Source: SAR324 cluster bacterium (GTDB lineage Bacteria; SAR324; NAC60-12). From it: DNA of 64,000 nt. This document shows, one piece after another, positions 17,665 to 25,639 of this stretch (position 1 is its first letter; each line of letters opens with the position of its first letter). The notes under the pieces are model-generated. The model saw only the letters and a list, made by a program, of their open reading frames with translations. It had not been told where the DNA came from and ran no database searches. Both the position numbers and the translations under genes were made by a program. The DNA lies in the NCBI GenBank assembly GCA_028281495.1, contig JANQJU010000089.1:62001-126000 (forward strand), in the 5' to 3' direction.

Positions 17665-18369
17665 TCAACTCAACGGGGGGAACCGTAAAGACATTCCAGG
17701 TCGGAGATCGCGAAAATTCCGCAAGCCATTGATTTTGGCGATTTCCGGATAATAGGAATAGTCATCGTAAATATGCTCGCACAACGCAGGCAGGGTATCC
17801 CCGGCTTTCACCAACACTTGGTGTGTCAAATCGGGAGAAGACTGTTTGGCCTTTAAAGCACTCGCCTGCTGAGAAATGTAGCGCATAAAAGAAAAGGTCA
17901 GTTTGGCCCGCAATGGCACCCCGTCGGGTTTGAACAAGGTGTATTCCACTTTCAAAGAAGTCAGGCGTCCGTCGAACGTAAAGTTTCCCCAAATGATTCT
18001 CACGACACGAGGTTCGTGAAGTGTTCCATCGTATTTGTAAACGATGTCTTTGATCGATGCGATTTGCTTTCCCACCGAAGGCAGAGAAGACCTCCCCTTC
18101 ACACGAACCACACCGGTTCCATCTATCACGATATCGAAATTTACGGTTTCGGCACCATACTGTTTGAACTTGGGTTCGGGAGCGAGCCGTCCCAAGGCAT
18201 CCTTACCGGCCTGACAATCGGGGTCATCGCTTGTGCACTGGTCATAAGTGATCGAATGGTCATAACTGAAACCCGACGGGTTGAGCATCACCTCGAATTC
18301 CGAACCTTTGATGGGATTCACTTGACCACTCGAAACTTTGCAGGGCTGCAATATCAATTTTTTACTCAT
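17665..18369 (-). CDS. afp7: eCIS LysM baseplate protein, Afp7 (gp53)-like
   Basis: 234 residues. The N-terminal part has the CIS beta-tube-associated domain (EFEVMLNPSGFSYDHSITYD). The C-terminus is a LysM module: VKAGDTLPALCEHIYDD, YYPEIAKINGLRNFRDLRPG. In eCIS this LysM protein glues the inner tube initiator to the hub rather than binding cell-wall glycan. Its ATG shares one base with the stop of the DUF5908 gene (TAATG), so translation is coupled. Confidence 0.92.
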   Translation of the reverse strand: MSKKLILQPCKVSSGQVNPIKGSEFEVMLNPSGFSYDHSITYDQCTSDDPDCQAGKDALGRLAPEPKFKQYGAETVNFDIVIDGTGVVRVKGRSSLPSVGKQIASIKDIVYKYDGTLHEPRVVRIIWGNFTFDGRLTSLKVEYTLFKPDGVPLRAKLTFSFMRYISQQASALKAKQSSPDLTHQVLVKAGDTLPALCEHIYDDYSYYPEIAKINGLRNFRDLRPGMSLRFPPLS

Positions 18370-18539
18370 TATCGCGTCCTTGCTTCATGGATCAGTTGCA
18401 CGATGCGGCGTTCGCATTCGCGTAACAATTCACTTTTCAGCGAAGAGAAACTGGTATGCGTAGGCTGAGAATTTGAAGTCTCGCCCTTGCTATGATCCAC
18501 AGAAGATTTGATCACCATCTGCTTGACATCAATCGGCAT
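18369..18539 (-). CDS. Small DUF5908-family eCIS protein (Afp6 position)
   Basis: 56 residues, too short for most ORF filters. It begins MPIDVKQMVIKSSV, the conserved start of DUF5908 proteins that accompany eCIS tube and LysM genes, and ends in an amphipathic helix (LKSELLRECERRIVQLIHEA). The stop overlaps the next ATG by one base, and it starts 4 nt after the second tube gene. Gene order and the N-terminal motif both place it at the Afp6 position; the molecular role is unknown to me. Confidence 0.85.
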   Translation of the reverse strand: MPIDVKQMVIKSSVDHSKGETSNSQPTHTSFSSLKSELLRECERRIVQLIHEARTR

Positions 18540-18543
18540 GGTT

Positions 18544-19002
18544 TCATTTCTCCATCTTAGAAAACGTGTAACTGAGTTCGATCTGCTCGATAGCGACCTC
18601 GTTTTTGGTCGAATTGAAGGCTTCCATGTCCCACTTCACCGGATACGCATTGCTGAAATTCCAAGTACGCAAGGGTATTTCTTTAAAATTGAGCAACGAA
18701 ACGACGAGGTCTTTCGGTTGAATGGGATTGTTCAAATCTCCTTCCAAAACCGTTTTGCACCACTTGACCAAGGGGGACGATTTGAGCGTGATTCCCCGCT
18801 TGAGCACCAAATTTTGATGCTTTTTCGCCTTGGGCAACTGATACACAAACCGGTTTTCACCCCCTTCGGAAAACTCTTCGGTATCCATCTGGGCGCCGAT
18901 TCCACTCACTTCTTGAAACGAAGTGTCTTTATCCAAAACCCCGCCAACCGAGACTTTAAAGTAAAAGGCAACCGGGAGAACGGGCTGCTTTTGAGAAGCC
19001 AT
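18544..19002 (-). CDS. eCIS inner tube protein 2 (Afp5-like tube initiator)
   Basis: 152 residues, T4 gp19-like tube fold: N-terminal strand AFYFKVSVGG, TSFQEVSGIGAQMDTEEFSEGGEN, then LVLKRGIT and the C-terminal NEVAIEQIELSYT strand. It is clearly paralogous to the neighbouring tube gene (same FQEVSG and NEVAIE.IE signatures). Position after the main tube gene and next to DUF5908/LysM genes suggests the tube initiator that contacts the hub. Confidence 0.9.
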   Translation of the reverse strand: MASQKQPVLPVAFYFKVSVGGVLDKDTSFQEVSGIGAQMDTEEFSEGGENRFVYQLPKAKKHQNLVLKRGITLKSSPLVKWCKTVLEGDLNNPIQPKDLVVSLLNFKEIPLRTWNFSNAYPVKWDMEAFNSTKNEVAIEQIELSYTFSKMEK

Positions 19003-19028
19003 TTTCCTAGATCCTATTTAAGTTTCTC

Positions 19029-19487
19029 TTAGCTGTTTTCAATTTTGAGTCCTTCGTGAGCGATCTCAATGGTTTCGATAGCGACCTCATTGCCATCCGA
19101 CTTCAAATCCGTGGCCGTGACTTTGGTGGGCCAGGCATTGGTCAAGGTCCACACCATTGTCGGACTGGCGGCTTCATCCAGCAAACTGATGGTCACCGGT
19201 ATGCGCTTGATGGTGTTCATCTTGATCTTGCTGTACCAATCCCAAAACTTGTTATCGGATTTAAAAACGCCTTTTTTCATGGTCACGTTGCTGAATTTCT
19301 GCAGCCCCGGCATCTTGATGGTGGAGAACTCTTTGCTGTCTCCCGAACGGTATTCGATGGGCTGAGCTTCTGCATCCAACCCCGACACTTCTTGAAACGA
19401 AAGCGTCTCGGAATCCCACTTCACTTGAAAATGAAACTTGGGAATAGGCCAAGTGCTTTGCGATTGCTTATCTCCTTCTTCTGCCAT
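19029..19487 (-). CDS. eCIS inner tube protein 1 (Afp1-like)
   Basis: 152 residues, phage tail tube family: FHFQVKWDSETLSFQEVSGLDAE, EFSTIKMPGLQKFSNVTMKKGVF with the WTLTNAWPTKV and NEVAIETIEIAHEGL C-terminal strands. Hexameric rings of this protein stack into the tube that carries cargo. It lies 45 nt after the sheath gene. Being adjacent to the sheath, it is the likely major tube subunit. Confidence 0.93.
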   Translation of the reverse strand: MAEEGDKQSQSTWPIPKFHFQVKWDSETLSFQEVSGLDAEAQPIEYRSGDSKEFSTIKMPGLQKFSNVTMKKGVFKSDNKFWDWYSKIKMNTIKRIPVTISLLDEAASPTMVWTLTNAWPTKVTATDLKSDGNEVAIETIEIAHEGLKIENS

Positions 19488-19532
19488 AACGGATTCTCCC
19501 TATGTATAATGATGAATGAAAGCGAATGAATT

Positions 19533-21263
19533 TTACGACTTCTGCATCTGCTGTTGGAACGTGATTTCGATGAACTCTGCCGGACGAATGAGGGCCACCA
19601 ATACCGTGACTCTGAGGATCCCTTCCAAGATATCTTCGGAAGTCATAGTAGCTCCCAATCCCACGCTCACGCTAAAAGCGTCTTCTGGCGTGGATCCAGC
19701 CAACCCTCCTCGTTTCCATATCCCGTTCAGGAAGTTGCTAATCATGCTCTTGATCGTGATCCATGTAGTCGCAACGTTGTTTTCAAACACATACGCTTTG
19801 GTGGCCAATCGAATCGACTCTTCCAGCATGATCATCGTGCGTCGCACATTGACATAACGCCAATCCAAGCTGTTGCCGTCTAGGGTGCGTGCCCCCCAAA
19901 CGAGTGTGCCTTCTCCGATGAACGGGCGAATGGCATTGATCGATTTCCCTTGAACGGTCACATTGAGATCTTCTTGCTCTTCGTGAGAAATGTTCACTAC
20001 GGGAGAGACAACCGAATTCAAACTCACGTTGGCGGGCGCTTTCCACACTCCGTTGGAGTTATCAACCATCGTGTAGATGCCCGCCATTGCAGCACTCGGT
20101 GGCAAGAGATTGAGAGACAATGCCATTTCTTTCAGGAGCATTCCGTAGCTCTTGCTAATTTGACGAAATATTTTATCCAGATTCGTTTTTTCGGCCTCAT
20201 CCAGCCCCTTCAAAGTTTCCGGCGAGAGTTTCGCAACCTCGTCGAATGTATTTTTGAGCTTCACTTTTTGACCTTTGACAGAAGCAGAATCCGTCGGCTG
20301 TGGGACCAGCATGGGGTCGTCGGCTTTATCGGGCAACCCCAACTCAGCTTTGAGAATTTTTTGTAGCAGCTCCAAATCCGCCATGTTTTCAAAACTTAAT
20401 GCGGTTTCGGGAACAATCGTGGTGTTGACCCAGGGATAATAAGCGGCGGCAAAATCCAGTTGATTGATTCCCAACGAATTGCGGAACTCTGCGATGCAAT
20501 CGCCATCCGAACTTTGTCGGTCTCGATAACCGCCCCAAACGTCTAAAATCGTCACTCGATTTTTCATCAAGTCACCACAGTGCATCAAGCAAGCCTGTTG
20601 AAGACTGATACAGGAGGCCCCATCGAGCAGCATGGCGTCAGGAATCACGACCATGGTAGGTTCTTGTTCTTTGGCCAAAGGAACCAAACCTTTGGCGAGT
20701 TTCTCCAACTCGATTGCATCTTTGTAATTTCCCACAGAGACGATGTAGCAAGGCCCTCCTCCATTTTGGAAAAACAAAAGCATGCTGTAGTAGAGCAAGA
20801 ATTTTCCTTGCTCTTGTTCAAGCTGGTACTCACGACCTCCCAAATGGAATTGTGTCGAACTCAGAGGCGGTAAGTCGTTCCACGGGACCTCAGCGGGGGC
20901 AGCGCCCGCTGCGGGTTTGGGTGGTGCGGCACCCATTTTTTTATCGGCATCGGCATCGGACTTTTTCGCTCCCGCATCCGGTTTCTTCGCATCGGGCCCT
21001 GACGAGTTGGGCAAAACATTCATTTGAGATGAAGCGGTCAAGCCCTTTAAATTGAAGACCGCTTGAGGGCCAAAGCCGTAATACTTCTCAAATTCCGACA
21101 TGGAGGAAATCCGCCACGGCTTGTTGAGCAAGGACTTGTTGTTATTTAAAGCAAACTCGGTGTAGCCGATGAAAACCGGAACCGCGGTTGCGACTTCGAC
21201 AACCGAGTTGGGAAAGGCGTCTTTTTCAACTATATAAACTCCAGGTGTTTTCATTGCAGGCAT
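19533..21263 (-). CDS. eCIS contractile sheath protein
   Basis: 576 residues. Starts MPAMKTPGVYIVEKDAFPNSV, the canonical sheath N-terminus; C-terminal sheath core includes GEGTLVWGARTLDG, WRYVNVRRTMIMLEESI and LIRPAEFIEITFQQ. GAGAGGA precedes the ATG. Residues about 88-126 form an Ala/Lys/Pro/Asp-rich low-complexity insert before a conserved LPPLSSTQFHLGG segment, probably a flexible surface loop. Only one sheath gene is present, whereas Afp has three paralogues. The sheath contracts to drive the tube through the target envelope. Confidence 0.94.
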   Translation of the reverse strand: MPAMKTPGVYIVEKDAFPNSVVEVATAVPVFIGYTEFALNNNKSLLNKPWRISSMSEFEKYYGFGPQAVFNLKGLTASSQMNVLPNSSGPDAKKPDAGAKKSDADADKKMGAAPPKPAAGAAPAEVPWNDLPPLSSTQFHLGGREYQLEQEQGKFLLYYSMLLFFQNGGGPCYIVSVGNYKDAIELEKLAKGLVPLAKEQEPTMVVIPDAMLLDGASCISLQQACLMHCGDLMKNRVTILDVWGGYRDRQSSDGDCIAEFRNSLGINQLDFAAAYYPWVNTTIVPETALSFENMADLELLQKILKAELGLPDKADDPMLVPQPTDSASVKGQKVKLKNTFDEVAKLSPETLKGLDEAEKTNLDKIFRQISKSYGMLLKEMALSLNLLPPSAAMAGIYTMVDNSNGVWKAPANVSLNSVVSPVVNISHEEQEDLNVTVQGKSINAIRPFIGEGTLVWGARTLDGNSLDWRYVNVRRTMIMLEESIRLATKAYVFENNVATTWITIKSMISNFLNGIWKRGGLAGSTPEDAFSVSVGLGATMTSEDILEGILRVTVLVALIRPAEFIEITFQQQMQKS

Positions 21264-21287
21264 GGTTGCATCCTCTCTAGAGGTTAG

Positions 21288-21854
21288 CTAATTGGATCGT
21301 CGAACGTCCGACTTGACATCGTGGATAGGTGAGGCGGCTGTCTCTCCCATGTCGAAAGTGAGCATTCGGACTTTGTATAAAACTGACGGGAGGTACTTTC
21401 CGTTGAGCACCCCCCATAAACTGTGCAAGTTGTGGATCGGCACATTCTCGATGCTCAAAATGAGTTTTTCGATTTTGTCATCCAACTCCGGTGAATTCTC
21501 ATGGTCGAACACCGGATGCTCCTGAAAGAAACGCACGGCATGCGACAAGAATTTCAAGGCTTCTGGATAGTTCACACCGGCAAAATTGGAGGCCACCATC
21601 AAATACAAGTTCACAAACAACGGTTCGTTGGCCACCACCATCTTTCCTGATGCAGAACGATACACCCCTTTTTGATGGGTCGGTGTGGTGTCTTTTTCCA
21701 GACTCACCAAAAACATCACCACCTTGTTCTGAATATGCGTGAGATCGCCATCTCCTAAATTGGATACCAAAACCAGATCTTCACTCAGATCAAAGGTACT
21801 TTTGAAAAAATGATTCAATCGTGTGGCAATGTGATCTATGGCACTGAAAATCAT
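21288..21854 (-). CDS. afp16: eCIS tail terminator, Afp16/Pvc16-like (DUF4255)
   Basis: 188 residues: MIFSAIDHIATRLNHFF, VLVSNLGDGD, then VVMFLVSLEKD, LFVNLYLMVASNF and YPEALKFLSHAVRFFQEHPVF, which is the Pvc16 N-terminal (DUF4255) pattern. The family caps the distal end of tube and sheath and fixes particle length. It is the first gene of the operon, 24 nt before the sheath gene; the sequence upstream of 21854 should hold the main promoter, though I see no convincing -35/-10 pair there. Confidence 0.9.
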   Translation of the reverse strand: MIFSAIDHIATRLNHFFKSTFDLSEDLVLVSNLGDGDLTHIQNKVVMFLVSLEKDTTPTHQKGVYRSASGKMVVANEPLFVNLYLMVASNFAGVNYPEALKFLSHAVRFFQEHPVFDHENSPELDDKIEKLILSIENVPIHNLHSLWGVLNGKYLPSVLYKVRMLTFDMGETAASPIHDVKSDVRRSN

Positions 21855-22027
21855 CGGACCCGTTTTGTGAGCGACCGCTTAGGTTGTCCTGTTCCTCATC
21901 CGGAAACTGCTGTACACGGTTCAAAGAATAAGCGATCTCTCACGTTTCAGTATGCGAAATTTTCATATAAAAAATTAATTCTGAATATTTGGGAAAATGG
22001 AGTGATGTTTATCGGGGAGTCCACGTT

Positions 22028-22180
22028 GTGAGCAGGATCAACATTTTGCGTGAGATATGTGTTTTTAGTAGGGTCAACGTTGTGCGTGGGATATGCGTCG
22101 TGAGTCAGATAGATGTTGTGGGTGGAATGTTGTGGATGGATAAAATAAACGTCGGAGGTAGGGTTCGTTGTGGTCAGGTT
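22028..22180. repeat. Degenerate ~36-nt tandem repeat upstream of the eCIS operon
   Basis: On the plus strand three to four imperfect units follow one another, each built on a core like GGGTCAACGTTGTGCGTGGG followed by ATATGCGTC. The units share GTCAACRTT/GTGCGTGRGATATG and decay toward 22180. The 335-nt gap 21855-22189 otherwise contains only an AT-rich stretch (about 21958-21985). A plus-strand frame through the repeats exists but its peptide is only the periodic repeat and is not supported as a gene. Confidence 0.5.
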
Positions 22181-22189
22181 TGGTTACCA

Positions 22190-22945
22190 CTACTGTTTGA
22201 ATCCGTACTTCTTTTGGATTCGGTGGTAGGTTCCATTGAGAAAAATCTCTTTCATTCCACGATTGAAGTCTCTTAATTTTTCCTTGTAATTGGGAGTTTC
22301 CTTTGAAATCGCTACCAGTAGATCATTTACTTGAAGGGCTGGTTCGATAAAGACAACCTGATTACTTATCCCAGGATATTCCGCTTCTAACTTGTTCAGG
22401 TCGCTGTCTGCTGTGGGCTTGTTCGCTGCAACAAAGTCTAGCCGTTTAAGCCAAAGCATTCTTAAACCCTGTTGGGTATCCACTAAAAATTTTTTTTTCA
22501 AGTATTCAGCATTATCAAAATGAGTCGCGATCGCACAACCATTGCAGACCCCAAAATCAAAAGAACTCAGTGCGTTGAGATCTCCATCAAAAACAAGATC
22601 CTGTCTTTCCTTTAATTTGAACAATCCCGATTTAACTTTCGCCACCGGAACTGTGTATTCGTACCATTGAAGTCGTTCCTCTGTCCAAAATGCGAGAAAC
22701 AGGGCATCGGCCCTTCCGATCTTAGATTCGTAAACCGCTCTTGCCCAAGGAACGATATCTAATTGTGCTGTGTAACCTTGCGACTCAACCGCCGCCTTGA
22801 CCACAACCCATGCCCATCCCCGATCTTCTATATCGTCTGCAGCATAGGGTGGTTGTGATTCGGTGATAAAGGTAAATGTTTTTTCTGTGGCATAACTACT
22901 GATTCCCCAAAACCACATAATGAAAAAAGCGGTAATTGTTTTCAT
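22190..22945 (-). CDS. Orphan periplasmic solute-binding protein, family 3
   Basis: 251 residues with a signal peptide (about 1-19, ending SYAT) and the family-3 (HisJ/GlnH-type) fold: FITESQPPYAADD, AVESQGYTAQLDIVPWARAVYESKIGRADALF, then a C-terminal NGTYHRIQKKYGF. No permease or ATPase gene is adjacent, as is common for the branch of these proteins annotated as ABC-type amino-acid sensors. It lies divergently downstream of the repeat region. The ligand cannot be predicted. A relative with the same layout is present at 58937-59692. Confidence 0.82.
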   Translation of the reverse strand: MKTITAFFIMWFWGISSYATEKTFTFITESQPPYAADDIEDRGWAWVVVKAAVESQGYTAQLDIVPWARAVYESKIGRADALFLAFWTEERLQWYEYTVPVAKVKSGLFKLKERQDLVFDGDLNALSSFDFGVCNGCAIATHFDNAEYLKKKFLVDTQQGLRMLWLKRLDFVAANKPTADSDLNKLEAEYPGISNQVVFIEPALQVNDLLVAISKETPNYKEKLRDFNRGMKEIFLNGTYHRIQKKYGFKQ

Positions 22946-23007
22946 GATCGAATCTCTAGGTTTCTGATTGAAAAAGTTTCAAAACGTATTTTTCGATGAT
23001 CTGCTTT

Positions 23008-23817
23008 TCATCTTTTCGAAGAACCACGCTCTTCTAACTGACGGCGCAAGGCTTCCAATTCTGCTTGAAGACTTTGCACCTCCTGTTCTTTTAGAGCCTC
23101 TCTTTCTTCAGCCTGCTTGGCACGTTCTTCAACCTGCGCAGCGTGTTGTTCAGCCTGCGCAGCGTGTTGTTCAGCCTGCACAGCGTGTTGTTCAGCCTGC
23201 TCGGCGCGTTCTTCAGGAGTAAAAACAGGATTCCCGTGACGATCCAACACTCTCAGCAGGCGTCCTGAATTGATTGCAAGGCTAATCTGCAAATCTTCTA
23301 ACGCACATTGACCGTTTTGGATCGGCAGATCTTGATATGCTCCTTCATGCAAAACAAAGGCATCCATTGTCAGCTTTTCAGGGTCGAAGATTACATAATA
23401 CGGGACTTTAAGTACCTCAGCGTAAAGGTGTTTTTTCTTTTCATAATCCATCTTTTTTGTGGATTTCGAGCTCAATTCAATGACTAAGTCGAGTTGAGCG
23501 TTGGGTTCCCAAGCCAGATAAACCCGTTTCAATTCCGGGTTTTGTGAACGACAAAGCAACACGTCGGGAGAGATCATTTTTTTGGGGTTGCCTTCTTCAT
23601 AATATAGACAGATGTTGCCCGACACATAAGCTTCAGGAAACGCATATTGTAATACAACCCTAAGCTCTAGAAGAAGGGAAACGTGGATATCAGTTTCGGC
23701 CATCGGTTTTCCGTCAGTTTCAGGATAGAATACCGGCTTTTCCTGAGCCGGAAGCCGTTTTTTTCCTTTTTCAGCAACAACTTCTGAACGTTTGGCAAGA
23801 GTGGATGTCGCGAGCAT
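23008..23817 (-). CDS. Uma2-family PD-(D/E)XK nuclease-like protein with coiled-coil tail
   Basis: 269 residues from the ATG at 23817 (AAGGAA seven bases upstream); an in-frame upstream ATG at 23907 lacks this. The Uma2 core is visible: ETDIHVSLLLELRVVLQYAF, MISPDVLLC, LDLVIELSSKSTKKMDYEKKKHLY and VPYYVIFDP, with the PD...ExxxK catalytic spacing of the family. The last 75 residues are a Glu/Ala/Gln-rich coiled coil encoded partly by a 21-nt tandem repeat. Uma2 proteins are common in cyanobacteria and giant sulfur bacteria; their physiological role is not settled. It stands alone. Confidence 0.85.
   Translation of the reverse strand: MLATSTLAKRSEVVAEKGKKRLPAQEKPVFYPETDGKPMAETDIHVSLLLELRVVLQYAFPEAYVSGNICLYYEEGNPKKMISPDVLLCRSQNPELKRVYLAWEPNAQLDLVIELSSKSTKKMDYEKKKHLYAEVLKVPYYVIFDPEKLTMDAFVLHEGAYQDLPIQNGQCALEDLQISLAINSGRLLRVLDRHGNPVFTPEERAEQAEQHAVQAEQHAAQAEQHAAQVEERAKQAEEREALKEQEVQSLQAELEALRRQLEERGSSKR
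23111..23215. repeat. 21-nt tandem repeat, five units, in the coiled-coil tail of the Uma2 gene
   Basis: Five consecutive 21-nt units of the type GCCTGCGCAGCGTGTTGTTCA; the three central units differ by only one or two bases. Each encodes one coiled-coil heptad (AEQHAAQ type). The near-identity indicates recent expansion and probable length variation between strains. Confidence 0.9.
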
Positions 23818-23925
23818 GATTGATTCCTTTTTGCTGGGGTTGAGATATCCCGGTTTGCGAGAAAAATACTCACTTCCTAATGTACCCTCCTCAGCCTTCA
23901 TCAGCAAGCTCAGCTTACTAAAGAT

Positions 23926-24423
23926 ATGAATAAATCAACACTAAATTTTATTCAAGTGTTACTGAGACAAAATCCCCCTTTTACGTTCATGGTTATGCTT
24001 GGAATCAGCGTATTTCCAGCAGGATTGGCTATGAGTATTGGCTATGAAGATAAGCGCTCAAAGTCGTTGTTCAGGTTGAAAATACTCCAACAGGTGATCA
24101 ATCAACAAACGCACTTTCAACGACAATTGTTTTCGGGTGGTGCTGTTTGTCACGGTCCAGCGGGTCTATTGGAGGTGACGCTACCGAACGGTGAAGCCCT
24201 AGTAAAAGGTCGTCAAGTCACCGCTTTCAGCGATAGCGAAGAAGTGGAAGCAGGATTTGATAAAATCGTTCCATTTTCTTTGGAAAAACGTTTGAAAGAA
24301 CTCGGTGGCCATTACGCTCAAGGAACCAATTGGACAGACCATGTCATTGTTGATGGAAATCTAGTGACTGGACAAAACCCCCAGTCCAGTCGCTCGGTTG
24401 CTACCAAGATGCTGGAATACTGA
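23926..24423 (+). pseudogene. Truncated DJ-1/PfpI (type 1 glutamine amidotransferase-like) gene
   Basis: 165-residue frame whose C-terminal ~110 residues match the second half of DJ-1/PfpI chaperone-glyoxalase proteins: nucleophile elbow AVCHGPAGLLEV, VKGRQVTAFSDSEE, VPFSLEKRLKELGG and VTGQNPQSS. The first half of the family (about 100 residues, with the Glu and GGHG motifs) is absent; the preceding ~55 codons are an unrelated hydrophobic stretch. There is not enough sequence upstream for a frameshifted N-terminus, so this is a deletion remnant. The nucleophile Cys is retained but the active-site partner is missing. Confidence 0.75.
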
Positions 24424-24443
24424 TCCCCCCAAAACGTTCTGAA

Positions 24444-24486
24444 CTTGCTTCCTGTTATGGGAAATTCCTCCCCAATAGGAAGCAAG
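24444..24486. terminator. Inverted repeat after the DJ-1 remnant
   Basis: CTTGCTTCCT at 24444-24453 pairs perfectly with AGGAAGCAAG at 24477-24486, with a 23-nt loop. No T-run follows on either strand, so it may be a factor-independent stem or a processed end rather than a strong terminator. Confidence 0.35.
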
Positions 24487-24657
24487 CCATAAACTCCCTC
24501 CATGGCTCCCTCTTAAATGATTCCTTCACGATTTGTTCATGATTGCTTCATGATTGCTTCCAAAAAGTGTTATACTACACTAGTATTTACTTTAAGTTTA
24601 AAAACCATAGGAAGTTGACACCTAATTTATCCAATTCAATTGCTTCAAAAGGGAATC

Positions 24658-25635
24658 ATGCTCACTTACGTTCTTATGGCCGTTGGACTCGTTTTCCTCA
24701 TCAAGGGGGCGGATTTTTTAGTCACCGGAGCTTCTTCAATTGCCAAACGCTTTCACATGCCCGATTTGGTGATCGGTTTGACGATTGTCTCCATCGGCAC
24801 TTCCGCACCTGAATTGTTTGTCAATTTGCTGGCTGCCTACAAAGGCACCACGGACATCGCAATTGGCAATATCGTAGGAAGTAATATTGCAAACATCTTT
24901 CTCATTCTGGGAACCACTGCGGTGCTATGTCCCATCAAAGTCACCCGTGATACCGTTTGGAAGGAAGTCCCGTTCAGTTTAATGGCAGCTCTCGTGCTGA
25001 CGTTTTTGGCCAACGACGTACTAATCGACTCCGCGGAAAAATCGGTGTTGACCCGAATCGACGGATTGATTCTCCTGATGTTCTTCTGCGTTTTTATGTA
25101 TTACTTGTTTGGCATCGCGACCAACAGCAAGGCTTTGAGTGAAAGCGGAGAGGATTTGGAAGAAAAGAGCCTCCCGATATCAATTGTTTTAGTTGTCGCC
25201 GGATTGGTAGGCCTTTCACTTGGAAGTGATTGGATCGTGAATGGAGCCATCGCTCTCGCTCAACTGTTTGGAATGGATGAAAAAACGATAGGGTTGACGA
25301 TTGTTGCTTTTGGAACTTCCCTTCCCGAATTAGCCGCATCGATTGCCGCAGCTCGAAAGAAAAAAGTCGATATGGCGGTCGGCAACGTGATCGGTTCCAA
25401 CGTTTTCAACGTATTTTTAATTTTAGGAACCAGTTCTGTGATTTTTCCATTGCCTTTCGCCAGTGGGATGAATCTCGACTTAGGTGTCATGATCGCAGCG
25501 AATCTCTTTGTGTTCGCGTTTATGTTCACGGGTGGAAAATCCATCATTGATCGCTGGGAAGGTGCTATCTTGCTGAGCGTGTATTTTGGCTATATGGGAT
25601 ATCTGGTTGTACAAAGTGGTGGCGCAGGAGCATAA
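24658..25635 (+). CDS. Ca2+/Na+ antiporter, YrbG/CaCA family
   Basis: 325 residues from the ATG at 24658 (AAAGGGA upstream; a TTG at 24640 is rejected). Ten-helix layout with both alpha repeats: GADFLVTGASSIAKRF, GLTIVSIGTSAPELFVNLLAA in the first half, and SDWIVNGAIALAQLFG, GLTIVAFGTSLPELAASIAAA with GNVIGSNVFNVFLILG in the second. The acidic residues in the two GTS.PEL motifs coordinate cations. The protein exchanges Ca2+ for Na+ across the inner membrane. The kinase-like gene starts 4 nt later. Confidence 0.93.
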   Translation: MLTYVLMAVGLVFLIKGADFLVTGASSIAKRFHMPDLVIGLTIVSIGTSAPELFVNLLAAYKGTTDIAIGNIVGSNIANIFLILGTTAVLCPIKVTRDTVWKEVPFSLMAALVLTFLANDVLIDSAEKSVLTRIDGLILLMFFCVFMYYLFGIATNSKALSESGEDLEEKSLPISIVLVVAGLVGLSLGSDWIVNGAIALAQLFGMDEKTIGLTIVAFGTSLPELAASIAAARKKKVDMAVGNVIGSNVFNVFLILGTSSVIFPLPFASGMNLDLGVMIAANLFVFAFMFTGGKSIIDRWEGAILLSVYFGYMGYLVVQSGGAGA

Positions 25636-25639
25636 AACG

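Noticed and set aside
21989..22276. 95-codon plus-strand frame
   Set aside because: Its peptide is only the translation of the degenerate repeat and it overlaps the binding-protein gene.
23111..23215. Possible CRISPR-like repeat
   Set aside because: Units are contiguous without spacers and encode coiled-coil heptads.
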